Shown here one piece after another: positions 1 through 7,651 of a stretch of DNA of 64,000 bases. Where the stretch lies: the NCBI GenBank assembly GCA_964215955.1, contig CAXPDR010000019.1, positions 49,330-113,329 on the forward strand, given 5' to 3'. Position numbers and translations under genes: made by a program. The stretch is from GCA-2706205 sp964215955. Lineage in GTDB: Bacteria > Bdellovibrionota > Bacteriovoracia > Bacteriovoracales > Bacteriovoracaceae. Within the stretch, counting starts at the first letter, position 1, and each line of letters starts with the position of its first letter. The notes under the pieces were generated by a model. The model ran no database searches. It was not told where the DNA came from and saw nothing but the letters and a program-made list of their open reading frames with translations.

Positions 1-2
1 TT

Positions 3-428
3 ACATTTTTGGCCCATTTTGACTTACATGAAACCACAGATACTGATAATACTGTTTTTAGGCCAGACTTAGAAAAAAGGGACGGAATCAAACAAGAACT
101 TTGGGAAATTCCAGATGGTTTTTATACTGTCGGGGATTCAAGTCGAGATGAGCTTGAGTTCCAAAAAGCCATTATCGAAAGTGTGTCTAAAGTCACACAT
201 ATTGCACCCTCTGATAAAAATGGAAAAATCATTGGTGTCGATATTAAGGCAAATGGTATTATAAACTACGATGTTAAAAAGCTATTTTTATGTGCAGGAC
301 TTACGAATGCCCGCTTTGTGACAACTACTGAAGTTTATCCAGATAGTCCTAAAGTTGATGAGGATGAGTGTAATAGGGCCCAAGTAGCTGCTCTTATTGG
401 TGGGCTTGAATATTTATCCCAGAGATAA
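3..428 (+). CDS. M14 family zinc carboxypeptidase, C-terminal part (cut by window edge)
   Basis: The frame is open to the left edge, so only the last ~140 residues are present. Near the start is HFDLHETTDTDN, where the DLH histidine fits the third zinc ligand of M14 metallocarboxypeptidases. About 85 residues later RFVTTTEVYPDS supplies a glutamate placed like the general-base Glu of carboxypeptidase A. The order and spacing fit a compact M14 or succinylglutamate-desuccinylase-like enzyme. Known for the family: removal of C-terminal amino acids or amide cleavage on small peptides. The first zinc motif (HxxE) would lie outside the window, so activity cannot be judged. The substrate is unknown. 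Confidence 0.6.
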   Translation, partial: TFLAHFDLHETTDTDNTVFRPDLEKRDGIKQELWEIPDGFYTVGDSSRDELEFQKAIIESVSKVTHIAPSDKNGKIIGVDIKANGIINYDVKKLFLCAGLTNARFVTTTEVYPDSPKVDEDECNRAQVAALIGGLEYLSQR

Positions 429-503
429 GTAGATTTTATTATAGAGAGTTGAAATAATTATTTTATTTATTGCATTAATCTAAGTAATTATCTCTTCAAC
501 GAA

Positions 504-519
504 TTAACGGAAACGTTAA
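504..519 (+). promoter_or_regulatory. Hairpin or small operator just ahead of the next gene's ribosome site
   Basis: TTAACG-GAAA-CGTTAA is a perfect 6-bp inverted repeat closed by a GAAA tetraloop, ending about 5 bases before the GGAGGGG ribosome site of the gene at 536. It could be an RNA hairpin in the leader or an operator half-turn apart. The sequence alone does not decide. Confidence 0.35.
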
Positions 520-535
520 CAATTGGAGGGGAATT

Positions 536-1042
536 ATGAAAAACTTATTACTAGCTTTATTTATCAGTAGTTACACTTTTACCGTACAGGCTTCACAGAA
601 AATTCATACAAATTGCAGTGATCACTCTTTTGCCTATAATCGCATGGATATTTCCGAAACAGATGAAAAAATTCAATTTAACCTTTCGGGGTCGACCGTC
701 TTTAATATCGTTTTGGACTGGGAAAATTCAAATAATACCACTAGTTTTGAAATTGAAAAATCACAGTGTCATATGAGTCAAGATAAATTACTCATCCAAT
801 GCACTACAGGAGAAACTATAGTCACAAAAGGTCGATTAAATTTTGGAGAAGATACGGCCCATATTGAGATGTACAAACTTGAGCATTTAAATATCGATTT
901 AAGGTTTATTGAGTCAGCTAGCCCATTTATTATGAGTGGATTTGAATTAGTGAGTAGTTTTAAGGTTGAAGGTGAACAGAAACGCAAAGAAAATAGAGTT
1001 TTATTTTATGGTGAAAGAGAGTCGGGATGTATTGATCTATAA
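536..1042 (+). CDS. Secreted protein of unknown function
   Basis: 168 residues starting at ATG behind a very strong GGAGGGG ribosome site 5 bases upstream. The first ~19 residues (KNLLLALFISSYTFTVQAS) form a clear Sec signal peptide with an AxA-like cleavage site, so the product is exported. The mature part alternates polar and hydrophobic residues like a beta-rich domain and contains cysteines near the start, middle and C-terminus (NCSDHS, QCHMS, QCTTG, GCIDL) that could pair in the periplasm. I do not recognise the family. It stands alone, with its own leader hairpin and a terminator behind it. Confidence 0.7.
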   Translation: MKNLLLALFISSYTFTVQASQKIHTNCSDHSFAYNRMDISETDEKIQFNLSGSTVFNIVLDWENSNNTTSFEIEKSQCHMSQDKLLIQCTTGETIVTKGRLNFGEDTAHIEMYKLEHLNIDLRFIESASPFIMSGFELVSSFKVEGEQKRKENRVLFYGERESGCIDL

Positions 1043-1058
1043 CAGTTTTTTCATAAAA

Positions 1059-1080
1059 AAGGGAGCTAGCAAGCTCCCTT
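1059..1080. terminator. Rho-independent terminator between convergent genes
   Basis: AAGGGAGCT, loop AGCA, AGCTCCCTT gives a 9-bp perfect stem. On the minus strand the stem is followed at once by a T run (complement of the A run at 1055-1060), so it ends the minus-strand pair at 1120-1759. It may also stop the plus-strand gene that ends at 1042. Confidence 0.8.
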
Positions 1081-1119
1081 AGTGCTTTGGTTGAGAATAA
1101 TCATAATTTTCTCCATTCT

Positions 1120-1341
1120 TTAAAAGTACCTTTGGATCTCGGGGTGATTTGTTCCAGTTTTTCTTAATTCTATGATGAGATCATTTAGTTTCAACTTGAT
1201 TTGTTTTTTCTTTTTTTCACATTGCTCCTTAAAGTATTTAGTATGTCCAAAACTAATACTGTCTAGCAGTGATAAATCATTTAGCAATGAAAAGAATTGC
1301 TTTTCTGTTCTATCCACGTTCTCTGTTGCGTCGGTCTCCAT
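1120..1341 (-). CDS. Small protein of unknown function, predicted coiled helices
   Basis: 73 residues, with ATG preceded by GGAGGTGA 4 bases upstream, a near-perfect ribosome site. There is no signal peptide or membrane segment. The middle (KEQCEKKKKQIKLKLNDLIIELRKTG) is strongly charged and amphipathic, suggesting a helical pair or short coiled coil. It lies 16 bases behind the 133-residue gene on the same strand and ahead of a good terminator, so the two form an operon. I know no family for it. The plus-strand frame over the same DNA has no matching ribosome site. Confidence 0.6.
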   Translation of the reverse strand: METDATENVDRTEKQFFSLLNDLSLLDSISFGHTKYFKEQCEKKKKQIKLKLNDLIIELRKTGTNHPEIQRYF

Positions 1342-1357
1342 TTATCACCTCCAATAG

Positions 1358-1759
1358 TTAAATAGCATGTTGAGTATATTGGTTCTCAATATTTTCTAAG
1401 ACGCTTTTAGCAATCGATGGTGCATACTCTTTGAGTTCATAGTAGTTATTATCAAGCTTATTTCTATAAAGTAATTGAAACTCAGGGAAGTTTAAACGAC
1501 GTATTTTTTTTACTAAGACATATTTTTCTCCAAATACATTAGTTCTTTCTTCTCCAATGACTTCAACATGTTTGTTCATAAGTTTGAGAAACTTTGACTT
1601 TAAATGATCTCCTTTTAATAAAATATCCTCTTCTTGAGGTGTAAAAAGTGAGAAGGAGATAGGTTTGTCTTCTTTGTCCCAATCACAAGGGGTCACAGTA
1701 CCATAGAGAATTTTTAATTTCTTTCTTGATAATGTCGGTGAATAATCTAAAATTTTCAT
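1358..1759 (-). CDS. Cytoplasmic protein of unknown function, first gene of a two-gene operon
   Basis: 133 residues, with ATG behind TAGGAGGAT 6 bases upstream. The N-terminal half has an SLFTPQEEDILLKGD stretch and a KHVEVIGEERTNVFGEKYVLVKKI segment that reads like a beta-barrel such as an OB-fold (turn, strand, turn, strand). The C-terminal 40 residues look helical. There are no catalytic motifs, signal peptide or membrane segments. It is co-transcribed with the 73-residue gene downstream. The fold suggestion is inference from residue pattern only. Confidence 0.6.
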   Translation of the reverse strand: MKILDYSPTLSRKKLKILYGTVTPCDWDKEDKPISFSLFTPQEEDILLKGDHLKSKFLKLMNKHVEVIGEERTNVFGEKYVLVKKIRRLNFPEFQLLYRNKLDNNYYELKEYAPSIAKSVLENIENQYTQHAI

Positions 1760-2091
1760 AAATAAATCCTCCTATCTAGAAAACATATTTTTGCCCATGA
1801 GGATATGCTAGGAGAATTGAGTTTTTTGATTTTAAAATGAATTATATAACCGTCGACCTCCCATTTTTTGTTCAATCAAAAAACCTTGGTTCGTTAACTA
1901 AGCATAAACCGAAGGGCGTTAAGTTAGATTTATCATATCAAAAATTCGAATAAACAAATGTCAATTTTTTGTAAAATCTAACTAAATATGACCTTAATTA
2001 TTGGCAGGTTTTTGAACCCTTATTTTACTAAGTTATTGTAAATATTGATCTCTTTGAAACTCTGTATTACAAAACTTGGGTCTGTCCTAAG
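1760..2091. other. 332-base intergenic region with an 11-bp inverted repeat
   Basis: No gene is visible. GTTTTTTGATT at 1821-1831 and its exact complement AATCAAAAAAC at 1874-1884 are 42 bases apart. The DNA between includes a GTCGAC core. Further right are TTCGTTAACTAAGC and GGGCGTTAAGTTAG, which give short repeats of GTTAA. The region must hold the divergent promoters for the minus-strand pair and the FeeM-PilZ gene. No convincing -35/-10 pair stands out. Confidence 0.4.
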
Positions 2092-3357
2092 ATGATTATA
2101 ATGAAAACACAAACACTAACCCTACAAATTAAAAAGTCGTCTTTTGCCGCAAAAAGAAAGATCCTTCCTGTTTTTGAAAAATTTCCATTTTTTATAAGGA
2201 AGTTTATATGGAATCGAATTTTGGGCAAACATTATAAAAAGTCTTATAAAGATCTTGAAATCAAGATTGCCGAAACTCCTCAGGAAATTACAGCGGCGTT
2301 GAATCTCATTTATAATAATTATAAAAAAACTGGTTTTATTCACGCTAATGCTTATGAAAAGTATATTTCTAAATATTCTTTTCTTCCAAGTACTATATTG
2401 ATTATAGGTAAGGTCAATAAACAAGTTATCTGTACTATTTCTGTCATAAGAGATAATCCTATCGGGTTTCCGACAGAAAAAGCCTGGAATATATCTTCAG
2501 TTAAAAAACGATATAATAATATTGTTGAATTAAGCACCTTAACTGTAAGGAAAGACTACCAAGGATCTTTCGGTAAAATTCTTTTACCTCTATTTACTTA
2601 TGTCTATCGATTTTGCCGCAACACAATTGGTGTTGATGCAGTCATAATGTCTTCCATAAAGGAGGCATCTGTATTATATAAGGACTTATTAGGTTTTAAA
2701 TCTTTAGATGGAGACCCAATAGCTACTTTTACCCGTAAAAGATTACCTTCTAGGTTTTTATACCTAAGTGTAACAGAATCAGAAAAAATAATAAGTAAAA
2801 GATATAAGAAAAATAATAAGAAAAATTTATACCATTTCATATTTAATAAAAAATTTAAGAATTTTAAATATCCGACTTATAACCATTGGCGTGACTTTAA
2901 TAACTATAGATTAACAACTTATTATAAAAATCATGGTTTAAAACTTATCAAAGAGATCGATATTGATGAGTGTAATAAATTAAATAGCTATTATGAATTT
3001 AGTTCTATTATCCCAATTACATCTGCGAACGATTATGAAGTGAAGCGACAATCAAAAAGGTACCAAACCTCTATTCCTTGTGTTTTAAGAACGTTTAACC
3101 GAAAACGGAAAAAAGCTTTGATTACGGATGTTTCTGTAGATGGATTAAAATTAAAAGGCGTTAGAAGAAAATCAAATCCAAGAATTTATGTAACTGACAG
3201 TAAAGGTAAATATGTTCATATCGATTTAAAGTATAGATGGATTAACGATAAAACTGGAGAAATTGGTTGTATCGTGGCCCCTAAATCAAAGGCATTATGG
3301 CAAAGACTTCTAAATCAGACTTTAGAGATAGATTTTAACGAACTATTGGCAAGCTAG
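2092..3357 (+). CDS. FeeM-type N-acyl amino acid synthase-like acyltransferase fused to a PilZ c-di-GMP receptor domain
   Basis: 421 residues. About 55-230 form a GNAT-like fold of the N-acyl amino acid synthase (FeeM) type: ETPQEITAALNLIY start, an acidic strand NNIVELSTLTVRKDYQG, and a C-terminal IKEASVLYKDLLGFKSL helix-strand. About 318-415 form a PilZ domain with the two c-di-GMP motifs intact: R319-Q-S-K-R323 and D346-V-S348-V-D-G351. FeeM enzymes join fatty acyl chains from acyl-carrier protein to an amino acid; PilZ domains bind cyclic di-GMP. The fusion implies a lipid-amide synthase switched by c-di-GMP (inference). The start could be M1 or M4; neither has a good ribosome site. There is a basic linker of ~60 residues between domains. 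Confidence 0.75.
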   Translation: MIIMKTQTLTLQIKKSSFAAKRKILPVFEKFPFFIRKFIWNRILGKHYKKSYKDLEIKIAETPQEITAALNLIYNNYKKTGFIHANAYEKYISKYSFLPSTILIIGKVNKQVICTISVIRDNPIGFPTEKAWNISSVKKRYNNIVELSTLTVRKDYQGSFGKILLPLFTYVYRFCRNTIGVDAVIMSSIKEASVLYKDLLGFKSLDGDPIATFTRKRLPSRFLYLSVTESEKIISKRYKKNNKKNLYHFIFNKKFKNFKYPTYNHWRDFNNYRLTTYYKNHGLKLIKEIDIDECNKLNSYYEFSSIIPITSANDYEVKRQSKRYQTSIPCVLRTFNRKRKKALITDVSVDGLKLKGVRRKSNPRIYVTDSKGKYVHIDLKYRWINDKTGEIGCIVAPKSKALWQRLLNQTLEIDFNELLAS

Positions 3358-3377
3358 TATTTTTATAAGATCATAGG

Positions 3378-3857
3378 GTGATGAATATATCTATCAGACC
3401 CGGACAAAAAGAGGATGCATCTTTCATCTTAGAGATGATTAAACAACTTGCAATTTATGAAAAAGCAGAAGAACAAGTTCTTTTAACATTAGATCAGCTT
3501 GCTCAAGATGGGTTTTCCTCCGATAAACTATTTGAAACCATTATATTAGAAGCAGATAAGAAGCCGGTTGGTATGGCCTTATTTTATAACAGGTATTCTA
3601 CCTGGAAAGGTAAGTCCTTATATTTAGAAGACCTTTTTGTCTTACCAGATTATAGGGGACATGGACTTGGAATGCTCGCTATGAAATGGTTGGCAAATTT
3701 TGCAGTTAAAACTAATTGTAAAAGGTTTGAATGGCAAGTCCTAGACTGGAACGAGCCCTCCATAAAGTTTTATAAAACGATTAACACTGACCTTGATAAT
3801 GAATGGTTAAATTGTAGGTTAGAGGGTGAAAATTTAGCTGCGCTCGGAAAAGAATAG
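3378..3857 (+). CDS. GNAT N-acetyltransferase, diamine/spermidine acetyltransferase-like
   Basis: 159 residues with the full SSAT-type layout: IRPGQKEDASFILEMIKQLA at the start, LYLEDLFVLPDYRGHGLG (acetyl-CoA binding loop), then FEWQVLDWNEPSIKFY, the conserved segment of spermidine/spermine N1-acetyltransferases. The tail TDLDNEWLNCRL is also typical. Expected reaction: transfer of acetyl from acetyl-CoA to a primary amine of a polyamine or related small amine, in the cytoplasm. The start may be GTG 3378 or ATG 3381; a GATCATAGGG stretch is the only ribosome-site candidate. It precedes the hydrolase by 13 bases, so the two are probably co-transcribed. Confidence 0.85.
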   Translation: MMNISIRPGQKEDASFILEMIKQLAIYEKAEEQVLLTLDQLAQDGFSSDKLFETIILEADKKPVGMALFYNRYSTWKGKSLYLEDLFVLPDYRGHGLGMLAMKWLANFAVKTNCKRFEWQVLDWNEPSIKFYKTINTDLDNEWLNCRLEGENLAALGKE

Positions 3858-3870
3858 CTGAGATTTTAAA

Positions 3871-4482
3871 ATGAAAATAGAATTACTAAATTTCAAAAAT
3901 ACAGATTTTAATTTAAATGCATCCTATTTTGTACAATCAAAAGAGGACTCTAAAGGGTTGGTACTAGTTTTACCTGGAGCTGGATACTCTTTTATGGGAC
4001 CTTGTTTGTATTATCCTACTAATTTTCTTTTTGACCTAGGTTATAATATTTTGAATATTGAATACGACTTTAGGTGGAAAACTTATACAGGTACTAGTAA
4101 GGAAGATTACGCCTCTTTAATGAAATTTATTGATCAAGAGGTTGAAAATATTAAACAAGATAAAGAGCTAATTATCCTTGCAAAAAGTATTGGGACTCGT
4201 TTTCTTGCAACAAGTAAGCTTCAAGCCTATAAATATATTTGGTTAACACCTGCTTTAAAAGATGACTTTGTTAAAAATGCCATTCAGGTTAAAAATAGAA
4301 ACAGTCTTGTCATTATTGGTGATAAAGACCCTTTTTATGATGAAGAGACATTAAGTTTAATTCAAAATAAATTAATCATTTCTGGAGCTGATCACGGTTT
4401 GGACATTGAAAAAGATATCAATAAGTCATTAGATGGGATGAAAAATATTATTCAAAATATAGGCCAGTTTCTGAAACATTAA
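3871..4482 (+). CDS. Small alpha/beta hydrolase
   Basis: 203 residues with a complete Ser-Asp-His set. Nucleophile S106 sits in AKSIGT (a variant GxSxG elbow with Ala for the first Gly), the acid is D153 in IIGDKDPF, and H175 is in GADHGLD. An LPGAGYS oxyanion loop at about 34-40 completes the fold. There is no signal peptide, so it is cytoplasmic. Such small hydrolases cleave esters or thioesters; the substrate is unknown. It follows the acetyltransferase by 13 bases. Confidence 0.75.
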   Translation: MKIELLNFKNTDFNLNASYFVQSKEDSKGLVLVLPGAGYSFMGPCLYYPTNFLFDLGYNILNIEYDFRWKTYTGTSKEDYASLMKFIDQEVENIKQDKELIILAKSIGTRFLATSKLQAYKYIWLTPALKDDFVKNAIQVKNRNSLVIIGDKDPFYDEETLSLIQNKLIISGADHGLDIEKDINKSLDGMKNIIQNIGQFLKH

Positions 4483-4522
4483 ACTTTTATATTGTGGTAA
4501 ATAGGTCCCTTTTAGTTATTAT

Positions 4523-4551
4523 TTGACCAGTTGGTCAAGTTTGTGTATACT
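4523..4551 (+). promoter_or_regulatory. Self-operator overlapping the promoter of the TetR gene
   Basis: TTGACCA-GT-TGGTCAA (4523-4538) is a 16-bp palindrome with 7-bp arms. Its first six bases, TTGACC, also serve as a -35 box, with TATACT at 4546-4551 exactly 17 bases on. Transcription should start near 4558, which is the A of the probable ATG of the regulator, so its mRNA may be leaderless. The same palindrome recurs at 5144-5159. Confidence 0.85.
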
Positions 4552-4557
4552 AGCTGG

Positions 4558-5127
4558 ATGACAAGAAAAATTGATTTTGACATTGATGAAGTTATAAAAA
4601 TGGCCATGGATGTATTTTGGGTAAAAGGATACGAGAATACAAGTATGAAGGATTTAATGGAAGCAACAGGTCTTTTAAAGGGAAGTTTGTATAATACATT
4701 TGGTTCTAAAGAGGAATTGTATTTAAAGTGTCTTGAACAATATGGCCACAATTCTCAGGCGCGTTTCTATAATGGTCAAAATCCTGCGGACTATCTCAAG
4801 AAGTTTTTCCAAAGGCTTGTAAATGAAGGCTGTGAAAAGTCTTACATCAAAGGGTGTCTTATAATGAACTCTTGTTTGGAGTTTGGTGGATCAGAAGACT
4901 TGAAGGCTAAAAGGTCAACAAAGCTATTTGATGCTACAGAGTCAAATTTTAAAAAAGTTTTACTCGATTTAATCAGCGAAAAAGATGATGAATTCATTCA
5001 CGAAATGACAGTGAAGTTGATTACCGCGGCATTTTCTATTAGAGAAATTTCTAAATTTAGAAAGGATAAAAAGTTTTTGAAACAGATTGCAAATAACGCT
5101 TTATTGGATCTAGATATAAGCATCTAA
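4558..5127 (+). CDS. TetR/AcrR-family repressor, likely of the downstream thiol-redox genes
   Basis: About 189 residues from the ATG at 4558 (MTRKIDFDIDEV). The longer frame from 4531 begins inside the operator and is unlikely. The N-terminal helix-turn-helix YENTSMKDLMEATGLLKGSLYNTFGSKEELY is classic TetR. The ligand domain carries four cysteines in a short stretch (C-E-K-S-Y-I-K-G-C and NSC), including the GCLIMNS segment found in reactive-species-sensing relatives of NemR. Thiol sensing is inference. The palindrome at its own promoter and before the next gene indicates autoregulation and control of the CcdA/Trx-Prx pair. Confidence 0.85.
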   Translation: MTRKIDFDIDEVIKMAMDVFWVKGYENTSMKDLMEATGLLKGSLYNTFGSKEELYLKCLEQYGHNSQARFYNGQNPADYLKKFFQRLVNEGCEKSYIKGCLIMNSCLEFGGSEDLKAKRSTKLFDATESNFKKVLLDLISEKDDEFIHEMTVKLITAAFSIREISKFRKDKKFLKQIANNALLDLDISI

Positions 5128-5143
5128 TTTTTTTGTTATGAAT

Positions 5144-5159
5144 TTGACCAAGTGGTCAA
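5144..5159. promoter_or_regulatory. Second copy of the TetR operator, before the CcdA-like gene
   Basis: TTGACCA-AG-TGGTCAA has the same 7-bp arms as the site at 4523 and differs only in the central two bases. It ends 4 bases before the GGAGGT ribosome site of the transporter gene, so a bound repressor would block transcription initiation or elongation there. Confidence 0.85.
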
Positions 5160-5172
5160 GAATGGAGGTTTA

Positions 5173-5898
5173 GTGAGTATCAGTTTAGTTTTTAGTTCTT
5201 TTTTGGCAGGTATTTTAACCATATTTTCACCCTGTATTTTACCTATGGTACCTTTTGTTGTCCGTTCATCACTTCAATCATCGAAATTAGGTCCAGTGTT
5301 TTTAGCACTTGGGTTGGCGATTAGCTTTTCTATCTCAACCTATATCATATCTACATCTGGTCAATTGATAGGGCTTGAGCCGGATGATTTAAAAATATTA
5401 TCAGCAATTTTTCTTTTAATCGCCTCATGTTTATTTATGTTTCCAAAAGCTTTAGATAAACTTTCTTTGTTGCTTGCCCCAGTTAACAATAAACTCCAAG
5501 GAGTGAATTCAAAGGTTCAATTAAAAAATAAGTTTCTTATGGAGTTTCTTAACGGGCTTTTTCTAGGGCCAATATGGGCGCCATGTTCAGGTCCTACGTT
5601 GGCGATTATTATTGGAATAATTATTAATAATCCAGAAACAAAGTCTTCTATTTTTCTTTTGGCCATTTTTTCTATTGGGTCTATTTTACCTATTTTATTT
5701 TTTTCTTATGGTGCTAAAAATTTGATTGAAAAAATTCAAAAGAAAAGTTTAGAGAATTCAAATAAGGTTAAACTTTGCATGGGGTTATTTTGCGGAGTTA
5801 TGGCCATCTTAATACTTACAGGATTAGATAAAGAACTTGAAACATATATCTTAAAAATATTACCAGAATTTATAACAAATCTTTCATTATCAGTTTAA
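5173..5898 (+). CDS. CcdA/DsbD-type membrane thiol-disulfide transporter
   Basis: About 241 residues from GTG 5173, which has GGAGGT 3-4 bases upstream. The longer frame from 5152 would start inside the operator. Six or so hydrophobic segments are visible, with the two family cysteine motifs FSPCILPMVP (helix 1) and WAPCSGPTLA (helix 4). CcdA/DsbD-beta proteins pass electrons from cytoplasmic thioredoxin across the inner membrane to exported thioredoxin-like proteins. The gene is 9 bases ahead of an exported thioredoxin-peroxiredoxin, its obvious partner. Confidence 0.85.
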   Translation: MSISLVFSSFLAGILTIFSPCILPMVPFVVRSSLQSSKLGPVFLALGLAISFSISTYIISTSGQLIGLEPDDLKILSAIFLLIASCLFMFPKALDKLSLLLAPVNNKLQGVNSKVQLKNKFLMEFLNGLFLGPIWAPCSGPTLAIIIGIIINNPETKSSIFLLAIFSIGSILPILFFSYGAKNLIEKIQKKSLENSNKVKLCMGLFCGVMAILILTGLDKELETYILKILPEFITNLSLSV

Positions 5899-5907
5899 AG
5901 GAGTTTT

Positions 5908-6903
5908 ATGAAAAAATTATTAACATTTTGGGTCAGTTTAATGAGTCTTTTCGTCTACGGAAATGACACTAGTTTGGAAATTGATTCTTTTATTTCTAAA
6001 AATAAAAATGTCCTAGTTCACGTTCATGCATCTTGGTGCCCTTCATGTAAGGTCCAAAAAAAGATACTAAGTGAGATTCAAAATAAAAACTTTGTTTTAA
6101 AGGAAATAAATTTTGATAAAGATAAGAAATTTCTTAAGAAAAATAAAATTTTCAAACAATCAATGCTTATTTCATTTATTAATGGACAAGAAGTTGGACG
6201 AAAATATGGAATTACTAAAAAGGAAAAAATTATGAACTTCATTAAAGAAAGTTTTCCTAACTCTCTTCAAGAAAAGATTAATCAAAAAAGGTCCAAATCT
6301 AAAGTTCCCCAAGCAGCTAGGATGACTATGGTAGAAGCAACTGAGGAATTAAGAAAATCTGGAATTATAGATAAAGCTCTGAAAACTGGAGACCAATATA
6401 TCGACTTTACTTTAGTAAACGTAAATGGAAAAAAGGTTACGCTCTCGGAGAAACTAAAAAATGGTCCAATTATTCTTACCTTTTACCGTGGAGGATGGTG
6501 TCCTTATTGTAATATTCAGTTAAAAGCTTATCAGGAAAAACTTGATGAATTTAGAAAAGCTGGAGGTCAACTTATTGCTATATCGCCTGAATCAATGGAG
6601 TCAGGTAATACTACTGTTAAGAAGAATGATCTAAAATTTGAAATTTTAACCGACAACTTAAATAAAGAAGCTCGAAAATACGGTCTAGTTTTTAAGCTTA
6701 GTGAAAAATTAAAAGAAGTTTATTTAAAGTTTGGTTTAGACTTAGAAAAGAATCAAGGAAATGACTCGTGGGAACTTCCTATTCCTGCAACATATGTCAT
6801 AGATAAAAGTGGAAAAATAGTCTATTCATTTCTTAATGTTGATTATATTCAAAGAGCAGAGCCTCAAGAAATTATAAATATATTAGAAAGTTTAAAGAAA
6901 TAA
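5908..6903 (+). CDS. Exported thioredoxin-peroxiredoxin fusion
   Basis: 331 residues, ATG behind AAAGGAGTTTT. Residues 1-19 are a signal peptide. Residues ~22-115 form a thioredoxin-like domain with W-C44-P-S-C47. At the place of the usual cis-proline there is S85-M86, which is odd. Residues ~155-331 are an AhpC/TSA peroxiredoxin-like domain with FYRGGW-C198-P-Y-C201. Peroxiredoxins reduce peroxides and the CxxC is the resolving or reductant pair. With CcdA next door the likely path is cytoplasmic thioredoxin, CcdA, the Trx domain, the Prx domain, then periplasmic peroxide (inference). The fusion keeps both partners in one chain. Confidence 0.8.
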   Translation: MKKLLTFWVSLMSLFVYGNDTSLEIDSFISKNKNVLVHVHASWCPSCKVQKKILSEIQNKNFVLKEINFDKDKKFLKKNKIFKQSMLISFINGQEVGRKYGITKKEKIMNFIKESFPNSLQEKINQKRSKSKVPQAARMTMVEATEELRKSGIIDKALKTGDQYIDFTLVNVNGKKVTLSEKLKNGPIILTFYRGGWCPYCNIQLKAYQEKLDEFRKAGGQLIAISPESMESGNTTVKKNDLKFEILTDNLNKEARKYGLVFKLSEKLKEVYLKFGLDLEKNQGNDSWELPIPATYVIDKSGKIVYSFLNVDYIQRAEPQEIINILESLKK

Positions 6904-6912
6904 TTCAAATAT

Positions 6913-6940
6913 CCCCCTAGTCTTTAACTAGACCAGGGGG
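6913..6940. terminator. GC-rich hairpin between convergent genes
   Basis: CCCCCT..GTCT-loop-AGAC..AGGGGG is a 6+4 bp stem with one mismatch, between the Prx fusion and the convergent cyclase gene. The cyclase stop codon lies inside the left arm. No long T run follows on either strand. Confidence 0.6.
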
Positions 6941-7621
6941 GCTTTCACTTGAATTTTCTAGAGGAATAGGAAAGGCATTCATAAAATAAATTCCAGTTGG
7001 AACATCTTTCAGATCTAAACATTCCATAATGAGCGCAGTCTTAAATAATGTGTTGTGAATAGGTCTCTCTATACTTCCAGGCATAAAATCAGATGATTTC
7101 CAACTTGTTCCGTAGAGTTTTATGCCCCCGTCAGTTAGAAAGTTGGCTGCCTCTTGAGATAAGATTAATACATAATTAGGATCATGTAATCCTTGTTTGC
7201 TTAGGGGGATATTTTCCAAGCTTATAATCAATCGTTTTGGAACTACTTTTTCTCCTGTTGTCGTTTGGAGCGCTTGAAGGATTTCCTCTTTACTTATTTC
7301 CGATACTTGAATATTTGGGATAGTTGCATGTTTTTTAAAGTTATTGCCCTTAAGTTTTAATACAATGGTCTTTCCAAAAAAATGTTCCCACGACTTATCT
7401 TGAAAATAATGATCAATGGTTCTTCCATTTTTTTGAGTATGTGCGGGAGCTTCAATATGAGGCAGACTGTGGGGTTTAAGTGTATAAGTAGAGTAATTTA
7501 CTGGCGGAGCTTTTGGATCTGGTGAGTTAATGTCATAAATTTGCTCTTTTTTATAGGGACTGCCTTCAAACCACATCCCCTCAAAAGATTCTTTGATAAT
7601 TGGACTAATTATATAGGGCAT
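6917..7621 (-). CDS. Cyclase-family metal-dependent hydrolase (kynurenine formamidase-like fold)
   Basis: 234 residues. The family metal site HxGTHxDxPxH appears here as HSLPHIEAPAH, so the histidines and spacing are kept while the GTH/D positions vary (LPH, E). LYGTSWKSSDF further on fits the second conserved block (G-x-D-x-x-S). Members hydrolyse formamides or cyclic amides in the cytoplasm; the substrate is not predictable. It is 30 bases downstream of the LysR gene on the same strand, so it is probably in its transcript. Confidence 0.75.
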   Translation of the reverse strand: MPYIISPIIKESFEGMWFEGSPYKKEQIYDINSPDPKAPPVNYSTYTLKPHSLPHIEAPAHTQKNGRTIDHYFQDKSWEHFFGKTIVLKLKGNNFKKHATIPNIQVSEISKEEILQALQTTTGEKVVPKRLIISLENIPLSKQGLHDPNYVLILSQEAANFLTDGGIKLYGTSWKSSDFMPGSIERPIHNTLFKTALIMECLDLKDVPTGIYFMNAFPIPLENSSESPPGLVKD

Positions 7622-7651
7622 AAATCTTCCTTTTTATATTTCTTGAATTCA

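Noticed and set aside
1172..1357. Plus-strand frame with a hydrophobic start over the 73-residue minus gene
   Set aside because: No ribosome site; the opposite strand has a near-perfect GGAGGTGA and terminator.
4531..4557. Upstream extension of the TetR gene from TTG 4531
   Set aside because: It begins inside the operator and promoter; the predicted transcription start is at 4558.
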